Positions 1 to 7,712 of a stretch of 15,983 bases of DNA are shown here, in pieces. The DNA lies in contig CANJSR010000051.1 of the NCBI GenBank assembly GCA_947476855.1, positions 1-15,983 of the forward strand, written 5' to 3'. Source of the DNA: Acetobacteraceae bacterium (lineage in GTDB: Bacteria > Pseudomonadota > Alphaproteobacteria > Acetobacterales > Acetobacteraceae). The position numbers and the translations under genes were made by a program. The notes beneath the pieces are model-generated. The model was not told the DNA's origin. It was given only the letters and a program-made list of their open reading frames with translations, and made no database searches. Within the stretch, counting starts at the first letter, position 1, and every line of letters starts with the position of its first letter.

Positions 1-1046
1 AGGAAGACGCCCTTCCCGTCGGACTGCTTGTCGAACAGCTTGTAGGCTTCGTCGGCCTGATCGAGCGTCCACCGGTGGGTGAACAGCGCGTCCACGTCGA
101 TGTTCCGCTCCACGCAGAACTGGGCGCACTCGGCCTGGATGATGTTGGAGAAGGTCCAGGACCCGATCAGCGTCAACTGCCGGCGCAGGATATGCGGGCT
201 GACATCGATCGTGACGTTCCCGCCCTCACCCACGAAGCACATCGTGCCCCACACCTTGGTGGACTTGATGGCGTTCAGGCGCGCTTCGGAGTTCGAGGAC
301 GTGTCCAGCGTCAGGTCGGCAAACCGGCCATGGGTCAGTTCCTTGATCGCGGCGACGGGATCGTTGGAGCCGGGGTTCACGACCTCATCCGCGCCGAACT
401 GCTTGGCGCGTTCCAGGCGGTCGGGGTTGATGTCGAGCGCGATGACCTTCGCCCCCTGCGCCTTGGCGAACTGCGTCGCCGCCAGCCCGACTGGCCCCTG
501 ACCGAAGATCGCGATGGTGTCGCGGCCCGAGATGTTCATCCGCCGCAGCGCACCCCAGGCCGTGCCCGAGCCGCAGGAGATCGCGGCGCCGGCGGCGAAA
601 CTCAGTTCGTCCGGCAGCGTGACCATCGTGTTGGCCGGAACGCACAGATACTTTGCGTGGCCGCCATGGGAGTTGGAGCCATACACCTTCACCGGCACTT
701 CCTGGCAAAGCTGCTGCCAGCCCGACCGGCAATGCCCGCACTGCGCGCAGCCCTGGTAGTGATGGACCATTACGCGCTGGCCAACCTTGGCCTCGGTCGG
801 CTGCACGCCGGGGCCGACGGCGGCGACGATGCCGCAGGGTTCATGGCCGGCGATGGTGGGGTTCGGATTGGGCGGCAGGCCGGTGGCGTTCCGCTCCTGG
901 TTCTTGGGCCGGCGATACTGGTGCAGGTCGGACCCGCACATGCCGGAGGCCTTCATTTCAACCACAACCTCACCCGGACCCGGGGTGGGGTCGGGGAAAT
1001 TCATGATTTCGAGTTCCCGTTCACCCGTGAAGACGACGCCGCGCAT
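1..1046 (-). CDS. Zinc-dependent alcohol dehydrogenase, MDR family (C-terminus cut by window edge)
   Basis: Soluble NAD(P)-dependent oxidoreductase of the medium-chain (threonine/sorbitol dehydrogenase-like) family, oxidising an alcohol to a ketone or aldehyde. My minus-strand translation gives 348 codons without a stop. Catalytic zinc ligands are C37, H68 and E69 (GHE motif). The structural zinc site is C100, C103, C106 and C114. The Rossmann glycine motif GQGPVG is at 182-187, and D205 at the end of the next strand favours NAD over NADP. The start ATG at 1046 has a strong ribosome site (GGAGG, about 6-7 nt upstream). The family is usually 340-350 residues, so only a few residues are missing beyond position 1. 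It diverges from the methyltransferase across 117 bp. Substrate cannot be read from sequence. The family call is firm. Confidence 0.93.
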   Translation of the reverse strand, partial: MRGVVFTGERELEIMNFPDPTPGPGEVVVEMKASGMCGSDLHQYRRPKNQERNATGLPPNPNPTIAGHEPCGIVAAVGPGVQPTEAKVGQRVMVHHYQGCAQCGHCRSGWQQLCQEVPVKVYGSNSHGGHAKYLCVPANTMVTLPDELSFAAGAAISCGSGTAWGALRRMNISGRDTIAIFGQGPVGLAATQFAKAQGAKVIALDINPDRLERAKQFGADEVVNPGSNDPVAAIKELTHGRFADLTLDTSSNSEARLNAIKSTKVWGTMCFVGEGGNVTIDVSPHILRRQLTLIGSWTFSNIIQAECAQFCVERNIDVDALFTHRWTLDQADEAYKLFDKQSDGKGVF

Positions 1047-1163
1047 GGTTTCCTCCGTTCCGCTGCGGGACAGAGGTTAGACCGGATCGGCGCGCGGGGG
1101 GAGGGGCGGGACGCGCCTCCCGGGTTTATTGCGTTCCCGGTGCCGTTCCTGCCATTTTGCGGC

Positions 1164-2060
1164 ATGAGCATGAACTGGCAACTGTTTGTCGCGTTGAAGG
1201 CCGTGAAGTCGCGGCTGCCGTTCGGTGAGGCGCTGCGCCGATTGAAGCGCCGCAAGGTTGGCTATCGCCCCCACCCCTCCAACATCGGTTCCACTGTCGA
1301 GGATCTGGCCCGCCTGTATGCGCTGCTGCATGCCCAGGGGGGCCGGATGTCGGGGACGGTGCTGGAGATCGGGACGGGCTGGTTTCCGATCTCGGGCATC
1401 CTCGCGCGCCTGGCCGGGGCGGAACGGGTGATCCTGACCGACATCACGCCGCACATGGACGCCCTGACCTTCGCCACCGCGCGGGAGATCGTGACGGAAC
1501 GGCTGGACCAGCTTGCCCCGCTGTTCGGCTTCGACGCGGCCGCCGCGCGCGCCACCCTGGCCGATGCGCACACGCCCGAGGCATTGGGCCTCGACTATCA
1601 CGCCCCGTTCCGCCTGGATGCCATCCCGGATCGATCGCTCGACGTGGTCATCTCTCGGGCCTGCCTGGAACATATTCCGGTGCCCGACCTGCGCGGGCTG
1701 ATGGCGGGCCTGTTCGGCAAGCTGCGTGACGACGGCGTCATGATCCATGCGATCGACAACGGCGACCATCTGGCACAGATCGATCGCGGGATCAGCCGGT
1801 TGAACTTCCTGACCTGGAGCGAGCGGAAGCACGCTTTGATCGGGCGCCTGATGCTGGCGGGGGAGAACCGGCTGCGCCACCAGCAATACGCCGAGCTGTT
1901 TCGAGAGGCGGGCTACAGGGTCGCGGCAGAGGATCGGTTCATTCACGAACCCACCCGCCAGCAGGTCGGCGCCTTGGCTCTGGTGCCGCCCTATGACTCG
2001 ATGACGCCGGATGAACTGGCGACCGTGACATCGTGGTTCATGCTGCGGCCGGCTCGCTGA
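1164..2060 (+). CDS. Class I SAM-dependent methyltransferase
   Basis: 298 residues. SAM-binding motif I is VLEIGTGW at 66-73. D93 ends the second strand and would bind the ribose. Motif IV/post-I region is LDVVISRACLEHI at 159-171. The C-terminal part (DNGDHLAQIDRGIS at 198-211, NFLTWS at 214-219, NRLR at 235-238) resembles methyltransferases I associate with exopolysaccharide or O-antigen loci; that link is from memory and is inference. No signal peptide or membrane segment, so cytoplasmic. The open frame extends much further upstream, but that part is antisense to the dehydrogenase. I chose ATG 1164 because the methyltransferase fold begins just after it; ATG 1170 is an alternative, and neither has a clear Shine-Dalgarno. 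It converges with the hydroxy-acid oxidase. Acceptor substrate unknown. Confidence 0.82.
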   Translation: MSMNWQLFVALKAVKSRLPFGEALRRLKRRKVGYRPHPSNIGSTVEDLARLYALLHAQGGRMSGTVLEIGTGWFPISGILARLAGAERVILTDITPHMDALTFATAREIVTERLDQLAPLFGFDAAAARATLADAHTPEALGLDYHAPFRLDAIPDRSLDVVISRACLEHIPVPDLRGLMAGLFGKLRDDGVMIHAIDNGDHLAQIDRGISRLNFLTWSERKHALIGRLMLAGENRLRHQQYAELFREAGYRVAAEDRFIHEPTRQQVGALALVPPYDSMTPDELATVTSWFMLRPAR

Positions 2061-2072
2061 TCAGGCCGGCTT

Positions 2073-2097
2073 CGGGCCGCATCCTGGATGCGGCCCG
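2073..2097. terminator. Probable bidirectional terminator hairpin between convergent genes
   Basis: A perfect 10 bp stem (CGGGCCGCAT / ATGCGGCCCG) with a 5-nt CCTGG loop lies in the 46 bp between the stop codons of the methyltransferase (plus) and the hydroxy-acid oxidase (minus). No T-tract follows on either strand, so termination efficiency is uncertain. The position between two convergent stops supports the call. Confidence 0.55.
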
Positions 2098-2106
2098 TCG
2101 TCAGGG

Positions 2107-3228
2107 TTACCCGCGATATTCCGGCGTCGGGAACAGCAGCGGAAACGCCGAATGCGCGTGCGGCTGCGTCACCACCGGCGCGTCGCGGAACACATAGGAC
2201 GGGTTCAGCTCGTTCAGCGACCGTGCTCCGGCCAGGGCCATCGCGACGCCCAGCTCATGCTCCAGCAGTTCGAGCATCTTGATCACGCCCGCGGCCCCAT
2301 CGGCGGCCATCGCGTAGCAATACATCCGCCCCATCGCCACCGCATCGGCGCCCAGCGCGATCGCCTTCACGATGTCGGTGCCCCGGCAGATGCTGCCGTC
2401 GACGATCACCTTCGCGCGCCCGCGCACCGCGGCCATCACCTCGGGCAGGACATCCATCGAGCCGCGGCCCTGGTCCAACTGCCGCCCGCCGTGGTTGGAG
2501 ACGTAGACGCCGTCCACCCCATGCTCACAGCACAAAGCCGCGTCCTCGGCCGTGGCGATGCCCTTCAGGATCAGCGGGATCGAGTGGTGGTCCTTGAAGT
2601 GCTTCACGTTGTCCCAGGTGAAGCCGGCCTGCCAGGACTGCCCGGTGGCGGTCGCGCGCCATGGCTTCACGAAGCGGCCCGTGATGTCACGTTCCCGCCG
2701 GGAGTAGGCCGCGGTGTCCACCGTGATCGCGAAGGCGTTGTAGCCGTTGTCGACCGCCCGCTTCACGACGTCGTCGATCCAGGCGTCGTCGCCCCGGACA
2801 TAGAGCTGGAAGATCTTCGCCCCGGGCGTCGCGGCGGCCACTTCCTCCAGCCCCGGATGCGTGACCGAGCTGACCATGATCGCGTTGCCGAACGCCGAGG
2901 ACGCCGCCCCCGCCGTCGCCGCTCCGCCGGCATCGAAGGATTCGAGGGAGCCGACCGGTGCGAGGATCACCGGGATCCGCAGCTTCTGGCCGAACAATGT
3001 CGTCGACGTATCGATCTTGGAGACATCCACGCAGACCCGCGGCCGCAACGCCAGCGAATCGAGCGCCAGGCGATTGCGGCGGAGAGTCGTCTCGCTCTCG
3101 GTCGCGCCGACCAGATAGCCCCAGATGTGATCGGACAGTTTCGCCCGGGCGGCCGGGATGAATTCATGCAGGCATTGGAAGTCGCCGGTCGGCTCATACA
3201 GGTGCTTGGCCGCGGTCTGGTCGTCCAT
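2107..3228 (-). CDS. FMN-dependent alpha-hydroxy-acid oxidase/dehydrogenase
   Basis: 373 residues, a TIM-barrel flavoenzyme of the glycolate oxidase/lactate dehydrogenase (LldD) family that oxidises an L-2-hydroxy acid to a 2-oxo acid. By alignment with glycolate oxidase, the active-site residues are Y38, Y143 (QLYV), D171 (TVDT), K222 (LKGI), H246 and R249 (SNHGGRQLD). The FMN phosphate segment reads DGSICRGTD at 277-285, where the family norm is DGGVRRGTD. Start ATG 3228 is preceded by GGGGGAG about 7 nt upstream; the frame is open for 34 more codons upstream, but these are low-complexity and unlike the family. No membrane segment. It lies 73 bp downstream of the MFS gene on the same strand, so co-transcription is likely. 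Whether it uses oxygen or a respiratory acceptor cannot be told. Confidence 0.9.
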   Translation of the reverse strand: MDDQTAAKHLYEPTGDFQCLHEFIPAARAKLSDHIWGYLVGATESETTLRRNRLALDSLALRPRVCVDVSKIDTSTTLFGQKLRIPVILAPVGSLESFDAGGAATAGAASSAFGNAIMVSSVTHPGLEEVAAATPGAKIFQLYVRGDDAWIDDVVKRAVDNGYNAFAITVDTAAYSRRERDITGRFVKPWRATATGQSWQAGFTWDNVKHFKDHHSIPLILKGIATAEDAALCCEHGVDGVYVSNHGGRQLDQGRGSMDVLPEVMAAVRGRAKVIVDGSICRGTDIVKAIALGADAVAMGRMYCYAMAADGAAGVIKMLELLEHELGVAMALAGARSLNELNPSYVFRDAPVVTQPHAHSAFPLLFPTPEYRG

Positions 3229-3301
3229 GGTTCGTCTCCCCCTCTCGGTTCGCCCGCATCTCGCAACTTCGGGCGGTGGTGCGCAAGTCCCGCCCGCCCC
3301 G

Positions 3302-4597
3302 TCAGGCCGCGGCGGCGGCCGGTTCGGCATCCGGCTCCTCGGCCGGGCGGGTTTCGGGCATCAGGACCAGGGCGATCAGCAACGCCAACCCTCCCACGCC
3401 CGCCAGTCCATAGAACGCATAGGCCGGGCCGATGAGGTCGGCGACCAGGCCCGCGACGGTGGTGCTGAAGGTCGCGCCCAGGCCGGCGGCCAGGCTGACC
3501 GAGCTGATCGCCATGGTCAGGTGCCCGGTCCGCCGCGTCAGATCGGCCGCGACCAAGGGCAGCATCAGGCCGAAGATCGCGGCGCTGACGCCATCCAGCC
3601 CCTGGTAGAGCACCAGAAGCGGGGCGTCGGGCGCGGTGGAGAACAGCATCGCCCGCAAGGGCAGGACGGCGAAGCACAGCAGCAGCAGGGGCTTGCGCCC
3701 CCAGCTCTGCGCCTTCGTGCCGGCCCAGGGCGCAAGCAGGATGACGACGGCCTGCGGCAGGACGATCGTGGCGGACACCGCGAAGTCGATCGCGTCCGAT
3801 CGTTGCGCCAGCCCGTTCAGGGCCAGCGGCAGCATGGCCGCGTTGGCGAGCTGGAACAGCAGCGCGCAGAAGGCAAAGACGTGCAGGGCCGGAATCTGGA
3901 AGATGGTGACAAAGGCGGCCCAGGGCGGGACCGGCAGTTCGGTGACCGTACCCTCGGGCCGCCGCACGGGGATCGGCAGGGGCATCGAATCGACGTCCCG
4001 CATCATGCGAAGGAATATCAGCGCCAGCCCGACCAGCGCGGCCGAGGCGACGAAGACCATCTGCTCTCCGCCGTAATAGGCGACCAGGCCCATCGCCCCG
4101 CCGGTTGAGGCGTTGCCGAACGAACTCCATCGCGCGTTGATGCCAAGGCGGGTGCCGAAACTGTCATGGCCGCAGATCGACAGGGTCAGCGCGGCGATGG
4201 CTGGTACGATGACGGCGCTGGCCAAAGCGTGCAGGATCTGGGCGCCCCAGATCGTCGGCAGGGTCGCCGGGACCGCGAACAGCAGCGCCGCCCCGGCCAG
4301 GGCGAACAGCGCGATAAGCACGGCCAGTCGCTTGCGCCCGACAGCGTCGACCAGCAACCCGGCGGGCAGTTGCCCGACCAGGCCGGCGGCGGTCCCGACG
4401 CTGAGCGCGACGCCGATTTCCGTCTCATTCCAGCCCTCGCGCGTCAGCAGGACGGCGACGAAGGGGCCGAACCCGGTCTGGATCGCCGCCAGGCTGAAAT
4501 TCAGGCCATTCAGCCCAAGCTGGCAGCGTGCCGGCGCGATGATGTCGACTGGGGGGGGCACGGGTGCTCCTGCGCGGGATGGTCCGCGGGCGAGCAT
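3302..4597 (-). CDS. Major facilitator superfamily (MFS) transporter
   Basis: 431 residues, strongly hydrophobic, with roughly 12 membrane segments in two halves. The loop 2-3 signature GLLVDAVGRKR follows the second helix, and a degenerate copy (WAGTKAQSWGRK) sits at the matching place in the second half. A central cytoplasmic loop is rich in Pro/Arg (MPLPIPVRRPEG). The C-terminus is an Ala/Glu/Pro tail. It is an inner-membrane secondary transporter, and its position 73 bp before a hydroxy-acid oxidase suggests, but does not prove, import or export of a related acid. The start is uncertain: ATG 4597 has AGG only 3 nt away, and in-frame GTG at codon 13 is an alternative. A run of eight G at 4551-4558 falls in this N-terminal part and is a possible sequencing-error site. 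Confidence 0.85.
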   Translation of the reverse strand: MLARGPSRAGAPVPPPVDIIAPARCQLGLNGLNFSLAAIQTGFGPFVAVLLTREGWNETEIGVALSVGTAAGLVGQLPAGLLVDAVGRKRLAVLIALFALAGAALLFAVPATLPTIWGAQILHALASAVIVPAIAALTLSICGHDSFGTRLGINARWSSFGNASTGGAMGLVAYYGGEQMVFVASAALVGLALIFLRMMRDVDSMPLPIPVRRPEGTVTELPVPPWAAFVTIFQIPALHVFAFCALLFQLANAAMLPLALNGLAQRSDAIDFAVSATIVLPQAVVILLAPWAGTKAQSWGRKPLLLLCFAVLPLRAMLFSTAPDAPLLVLYQGLDGVSAAIFGLMLPLVAADLTRRTGHLTMAISSVSLAAGLGATFSTTVAGLVADLIGPAYAFYGLAGVGGLALLIALVLMPETRPAEEPDAEPAAAAA

Positions 4598-4620
4598 TAT
4601 CCTGGCGTGCCGGAAAAGAG

Positions 4621-4648
4621 AAAGGCCGGACCGCCCGGTCCGGCCTTT
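4621..4648 (-). terminator. Intrinsic terminator of the glycosyltransferase gene
   Basis: A perfect 12 bp stem (AAAGGCCGGACC / GGTCCGGCCTTT) with a 4-nt loop starts 13 nt beyond the stop codon of the glycosyltransferase. Read on the minus strand it ends in a T-rich tract (TTTCTCTTTT). It lies between the glycosyltransferase and the MFS gene, which makes them separate transcription units. Confidence 0.88.
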
Positions 4649-4661
4649 CTTGTGGTCTGGC

Positions 4662-5702
4662 TCAGCGTCCTGCGGCCTTGTCGATCAGGCTCTGGTAGAC
4701 GTTGACGTAGTCCTCGGCCATCCGGCGGGAGGTCCAGCGCTTTTCGAAAGTCGCGCGGACGGTGCCGCGGTCCAGCTTGTCGAGCTTGCCCAGCGCGTCG
4801 ACCGCGCCGTCGATGTCGTTGACGATGTAGCCGCTGACCCCGTCATCGATCACCTCGGGGACCGAGCCGCAGTTGAACGCGATCACCGGGGTGCCGCAGG
4901 CCATCGATTCGATCATCACCAGGCCGAAGGGCTCCGGCCAGTTGATCGCGAAGATCAGGGCGTGCGCGGCGGACAGGAAGGCCGGCTTCTGGTCGTCGTT
5001 GATTTCGCCGATATATTCCACGTGCGGGTTGGCGTCGATCAGCGGCTTGACCACCGTGTCCCAGTACTTCTTGTCCGCGTCGTCGACCTTCGCCGCGATC
5101 TTCAGCTTCATCCCGGCGCGCCGGGTGATCTCGATCGCCCGGTCGGGGCCTTTTTCCGGCGAGATGCGGCCGAGGAACGCGCAGTACTCCTGCTTGACCG
5201 GCTGCGGCGTCAGCAGATTGGCCGGCATGCCGTGCAGCACGGTGCGGACCCAGTTCAGCTCCGGAATGGGCAGGCGCTGGTTGTTCGAGATCGAGACAAA
5301 CGGCGCCGTCGGGAACATCGAGTAGGTATCGACGAACTCGGGAATGTCCAAACGGCCGTGCACCGTGGTCAGGAACGGAACCTTCTGCCGGGTGAACAGC
5401 GACAGGGGGAAATAGTCGATGTGGAAATGGATGACGTCGAACTCATCCTTGCGGGCGTACACGTCCTCCACGAACTTGTAATAGATCGCGACCCAGTCGG
5501 GCTTGCGCGGGTCCAGCCGGATGGCTTCCTTGCGCATCGCCGCGATCTTCAACGTGGGATCGGAGTCGCCGCTGGCGAACAGCGTGACGTCATGACCCAT
5601 TTCCACCAGCGCCTTTGACAGCCAATGGACCACGCGTTCCGTGCCGCCGTACAGCTTGGGCGGAACCGCCTCAAACAGGGGCGATATTTGGGCAATACGC
5701 AT
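4662..5702 (-). CDS. GT4-family glycosyltransferase
   Basis: 346 residues, two Rossmann-like domains (GT-B fold). The N-terminal acceptor domain has the glycine-rich loop KLYGGTERVV at 17-25. The C-terminal donor domain begins near FLGRISPEKGPDRAIEI (177-193) and holds the retaining GT4 signature E257-PFGLVMI-E265, followed by GTPVIAFNCGSVPEVI. No signal peptide, so cytoplasmic or membrane-peripheral. It transfers a sugar from a nucleotide-sugar; donor and acceptor are unknown. Start ATG 5702 has GCAGGT about 7 nt upstream. It diverges from an ABC exporter gene across 197 bp and has its own terminator. Length and motifs match related single-domain GT4 proteins. Confidence 0.92.
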   Translation of the reverse strand: MRIAQISPLFEAVPPKLYGGTERVVHWLSKALVEMGHDVTLFASGDSDPTLKIAAMRKEAIRLDPRKPDWVAIYYKFVEDVYARKDEFDVIHFHIDYFPLSLFTRQKVPFLTTVHGRLDIPEFVDTYSMFPTAPFVSISNNQRLPIPELNWVRTVLHGMPANLLTPQPVKQEYCAFLGRISPEKGPDRAIEITRRAGMKLKIAAKVDDADKKYWDTVVKPLIDANPHVEYIGEINDDQKPAFLSAAHALIFAINWPEPFGLVMIESMACGTPVIAFNCGSVPEVIDDGVSGYIVNDIDGAVDALGKLDKLDRGTVRATFEKRWTSRRMAEDYVNVYQSLIDKAAGR

Positions 5703-5762
5703 TAAGACCTGCCTCGACCTTTACTGAGGGTTCCCAAGTATCTCGTGCCTCGTTTCTTGTGC

Positions 5763-5791
5763 TTGACTTCACCGCCCCGAGGCCCGATATC
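5763..5791 (+). promoter_or_regulatory. Possible sigma-70 promoter for the ABC exporter
   Basis: TTGACT at 5763-5768 and GATATC at 5786-5791, spaced 17 bp, lie about 110 bp upstream of the chosen exporter start in the 197 bp divergent gap. The -35 box is good; the -10 box matches only 3 of 6 consensus bases. This is pattern matching only. Confidence 0.3.
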
Positions 5792-5899
5792 CAGGCTCCG
5801 TTTATGGATTTTGAATGTGGCGAAATGTCGGCGTCTTCCGCGCCGGGTTTCGTCCGCGGGCCGGGACCGCGCTTCACCCCGGGACAGGAGCCCGCCTTC

Positions 5900-7702
5900 A
5901 TGGCGCAAACCGCCTTTTCGACGCCGTCCCAGATGGCCAGCCTGCCCGCCCTGCGTGGCCGGTCGCTGGCGTTTCTGTTCCATTACGTGCGCCGCCATCC
6001 GGGCGGGCACCTGACCGTCCTGGCCTCGGTGCTGATCGCGGTCGCGTGCAGCGTGTCGACGCAGTATGGGCTGAAGAACCTGATCGACATCGTCTCCAAG
6101 GGCCATGAGGCCGCAGGGCCGCTGGTGTGGGGGGCCTTCGGGTTGCTGTGCGCCCTGGTCGCGGCGGACAACCTGATGTGGCGCGTCGGCGGCTATGCGG
6201 CGCACCGGACCTTCGTTGCCGTGACCGGCGATATCCGGCGCGACCTGTTCCAGCATCTGTCCGGCCATTCCCCCAGCTATTTCGCCGAACGGCTGCCGGG
6301 CGCGCTTGCCAGCCGGATCACCGCGACCGCGAACGCCGCCTTCACGGTGGAGAATACCGGATCGTGGAACGTCCTGCCGCCCTGCGTCGCGGTGACCTTC
6401 GCCATCCTGTTCATCGGCTCGGTCAACCCGCCCTTGGCAATCGCGCTGACGGGCTGTGCGGTCGTGCTGGGCTGCATCGTCTTCTGGCTCGCCGGCCGCG
6501 GCACCGGCCGCCATCGGGCCTATGCCACGCAGGCTGCCGCGGTGGATGGCGAATTGGTCGACGTGATCAGCAATTTCTCGGTCGTCCGGGCCTTTGGCGC
6601 GACGTTGCGGGAGCAGGCGCGGATCGGCGCCCGGATGGAGACCGAAATGGCCGCCCGCCGGGGCAGCCTGTATTACCTGGAGCATCTGCGCCTGATCCAC
6701 GCGGTCCTGACCGCGCTGCTGACCGCCGGCACGATGGCCTGGGGCATCATGCTCTGGCAGAACGGGCAGGCGAGCGTCGGCGACCTGGTGCTGCTGACCG
6801 CGCTGGCCTTCACCATCCTGCATGGCACCCGCGATCTGGCCGTGGCGCTGGTCGACCTGACGCAGCACGTGGCCCGCCTTGAGGAAGCGATCGGCGCCCT
6901 GCTGATCCCGCATGAACTGCCGGACCGTCCGGACGCGCCGGAGATGAAGCAGGGTCCCGGGCAGGTGACGTTCGAGCATGTCAGCTTCGCCTATCCCGGT
7001 CGGGCGCCCGTGCTTTCGGAGTTCGACCTGGTGATCAAGCCGGGCCAGCGGGTCGGGCTGGTCGGCTTCTCGGGGGCCGGCAAGTCCACGGTGCTCGCGC
7101 TGCTGCAACGGTTCTACGACGTGGCGGGCGGGCGGATCCTGATCGACGGGCAGGACATCAGGGACGTGACCCAGGACAGCCTGCGCCAGACGATGGCGAT
7201 CGTGCCGCAGGATATCTCCCTGTTCCATCGGACGGTGCTGGACAATCTGCGCTACGCCAAGCCCGACGCGACCGAGGCCGAGGTGTTGGCGGCGGCCGAG
7301 ATGGCCCGCTGCCGGGAGTTCATCGAGGCGCTGCCCGAGGGCTTCAACACCATGGTCGGCGATCGCGGCGTCAAGCTGTCCGGCGGCCAGCGCCAGCGCC
7401 TGGCGATCGCCCGCGCCCTGCTGAAGGATGTCCCGATCCTGCTGCTGGATGAGGCGACGAGCGCCCTGGACACCGAATCCGAGCAGGCGATCCAGGCCGC
7501 CCTGGACCGGCTGATGGCCGGGCGGACGACGATCGCCATCGCGCACCGGCTGTCGACCCTGCAACGCTTCGACCGGATCATCGTGATGGATCGGGGCCGG
7601 ATCATCGACGACGGCAGCCCGCGCGTGCTGGCCAACCGGCCGGGTCCGTACCGGGACCTGCTGGAGAAGCAGCAGATGGATCATTCGGCCGAGGCTGACT
7701 GA
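5900..7702 (+). CDS. ABC exporter half-transporter (fused membrane and ATPase domains)
   Basis: 600 residues, typical of MsbA/lipid-exporter-type half-transporters that work as homodimers in the inner membrane. The first ~320 residues hold about six membrane helices. The ATPase domain has Walker A GFSGAGKST (389-397), Q-loop within IVPQDISLF, signature LSGGQ (493-497), Walker B ILLLDEATSALD (from 513; catalytic E518) and the H-loop histidine H549. All ATPase motifs are intact. I chose ATG 5900 because ACAGGAG ends 9 nt before it and the family fold begins right after it. The frame is open back to 5615, but that overlaps the divergent glycosyltransferase start. It converges with the MarR-GNAT gene with 10 bp between stops. 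Substrate unknown; the neighbouring glycosyltransferase allows a glycolipid or glycan, which is inference. Confidence 0.92.
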   Translation: MAQTAFSTPSQMASLPALRGRSLAFLFHYVRRHPGGHLTVLASVLIAVACSVSTQYGLKNLIDIVSKGHEAAGPLVWGAFGLLCALVAADNLMWRVGGYAAHRTFVAVTGDIRRDLFQHLSGHSPSYFAERLPGALASRITATANAAFTVENTGSWNVLPPCVAVTFAILFIGSVNPPLAIALTGCAVVLGCIVFWLAGRGTGRHRAYATQAAAVDGELVDVISNFSVVRAFGATLREQARIGARMETEMAARRGSLYYLEHLRLIHAVLTALLTAGTMAWGIMLWQNGQASVGDLVLLTALAFTILHGTRDLAVALVDLTQHVARLEEAIGALLIPHELPDRPDAPEMKQGPGQVTFEHVSFAYPGRAPVLSEFDLVIKPGQRVGLVGFSGAGKSTVLALLQRFYDVAGGRILIDGQDIRDVTQDSLRQTMAIVPQDISLFHRTVLDNLRYAKPDATEAEVLAAAEMARCREFIEALPEGFNTMVGDRGVKLSGGQRQRLAIARALLKDVPILLLDEATSALDTESEQAIQAALDRLMAGRTTIAIAHRLSTLQRFDRIIVMDRGRIIDDGSPRVLANRPGPYRDLLEKQQMDHSAEAD

Positions 7703-7712
7703 ACGGGGCCGG

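Noticed and set aside
75..1163. Long plus-strand open frame running in phase into the methyltransferase, suggesting a 661-residue fusion
   Set aside because: The minus strand here encodes a complete zinc dehydrogenase with all metal ligands. The plus-strand translation has no family signature until ATG 1164.
4551..4558. Frameshift at the eight-G run in the MFS gene (and at 10487-10494 in the dehydratase)
   Set aside because: Both frames are intact as given and lead straight into recognisable protein; the runs are only noted as places where a read error could occur.
5615..5899. N-terminal extension of the ABC exporter from ATG 5615
   Set aside because: It overlaps the divergent glycosyltransferase start, lacks a good ribosome site and has no resemblance to exporter N-termini. 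ATG 5900 has ACAGGAG upstream and gives a normal 600-residue protein.
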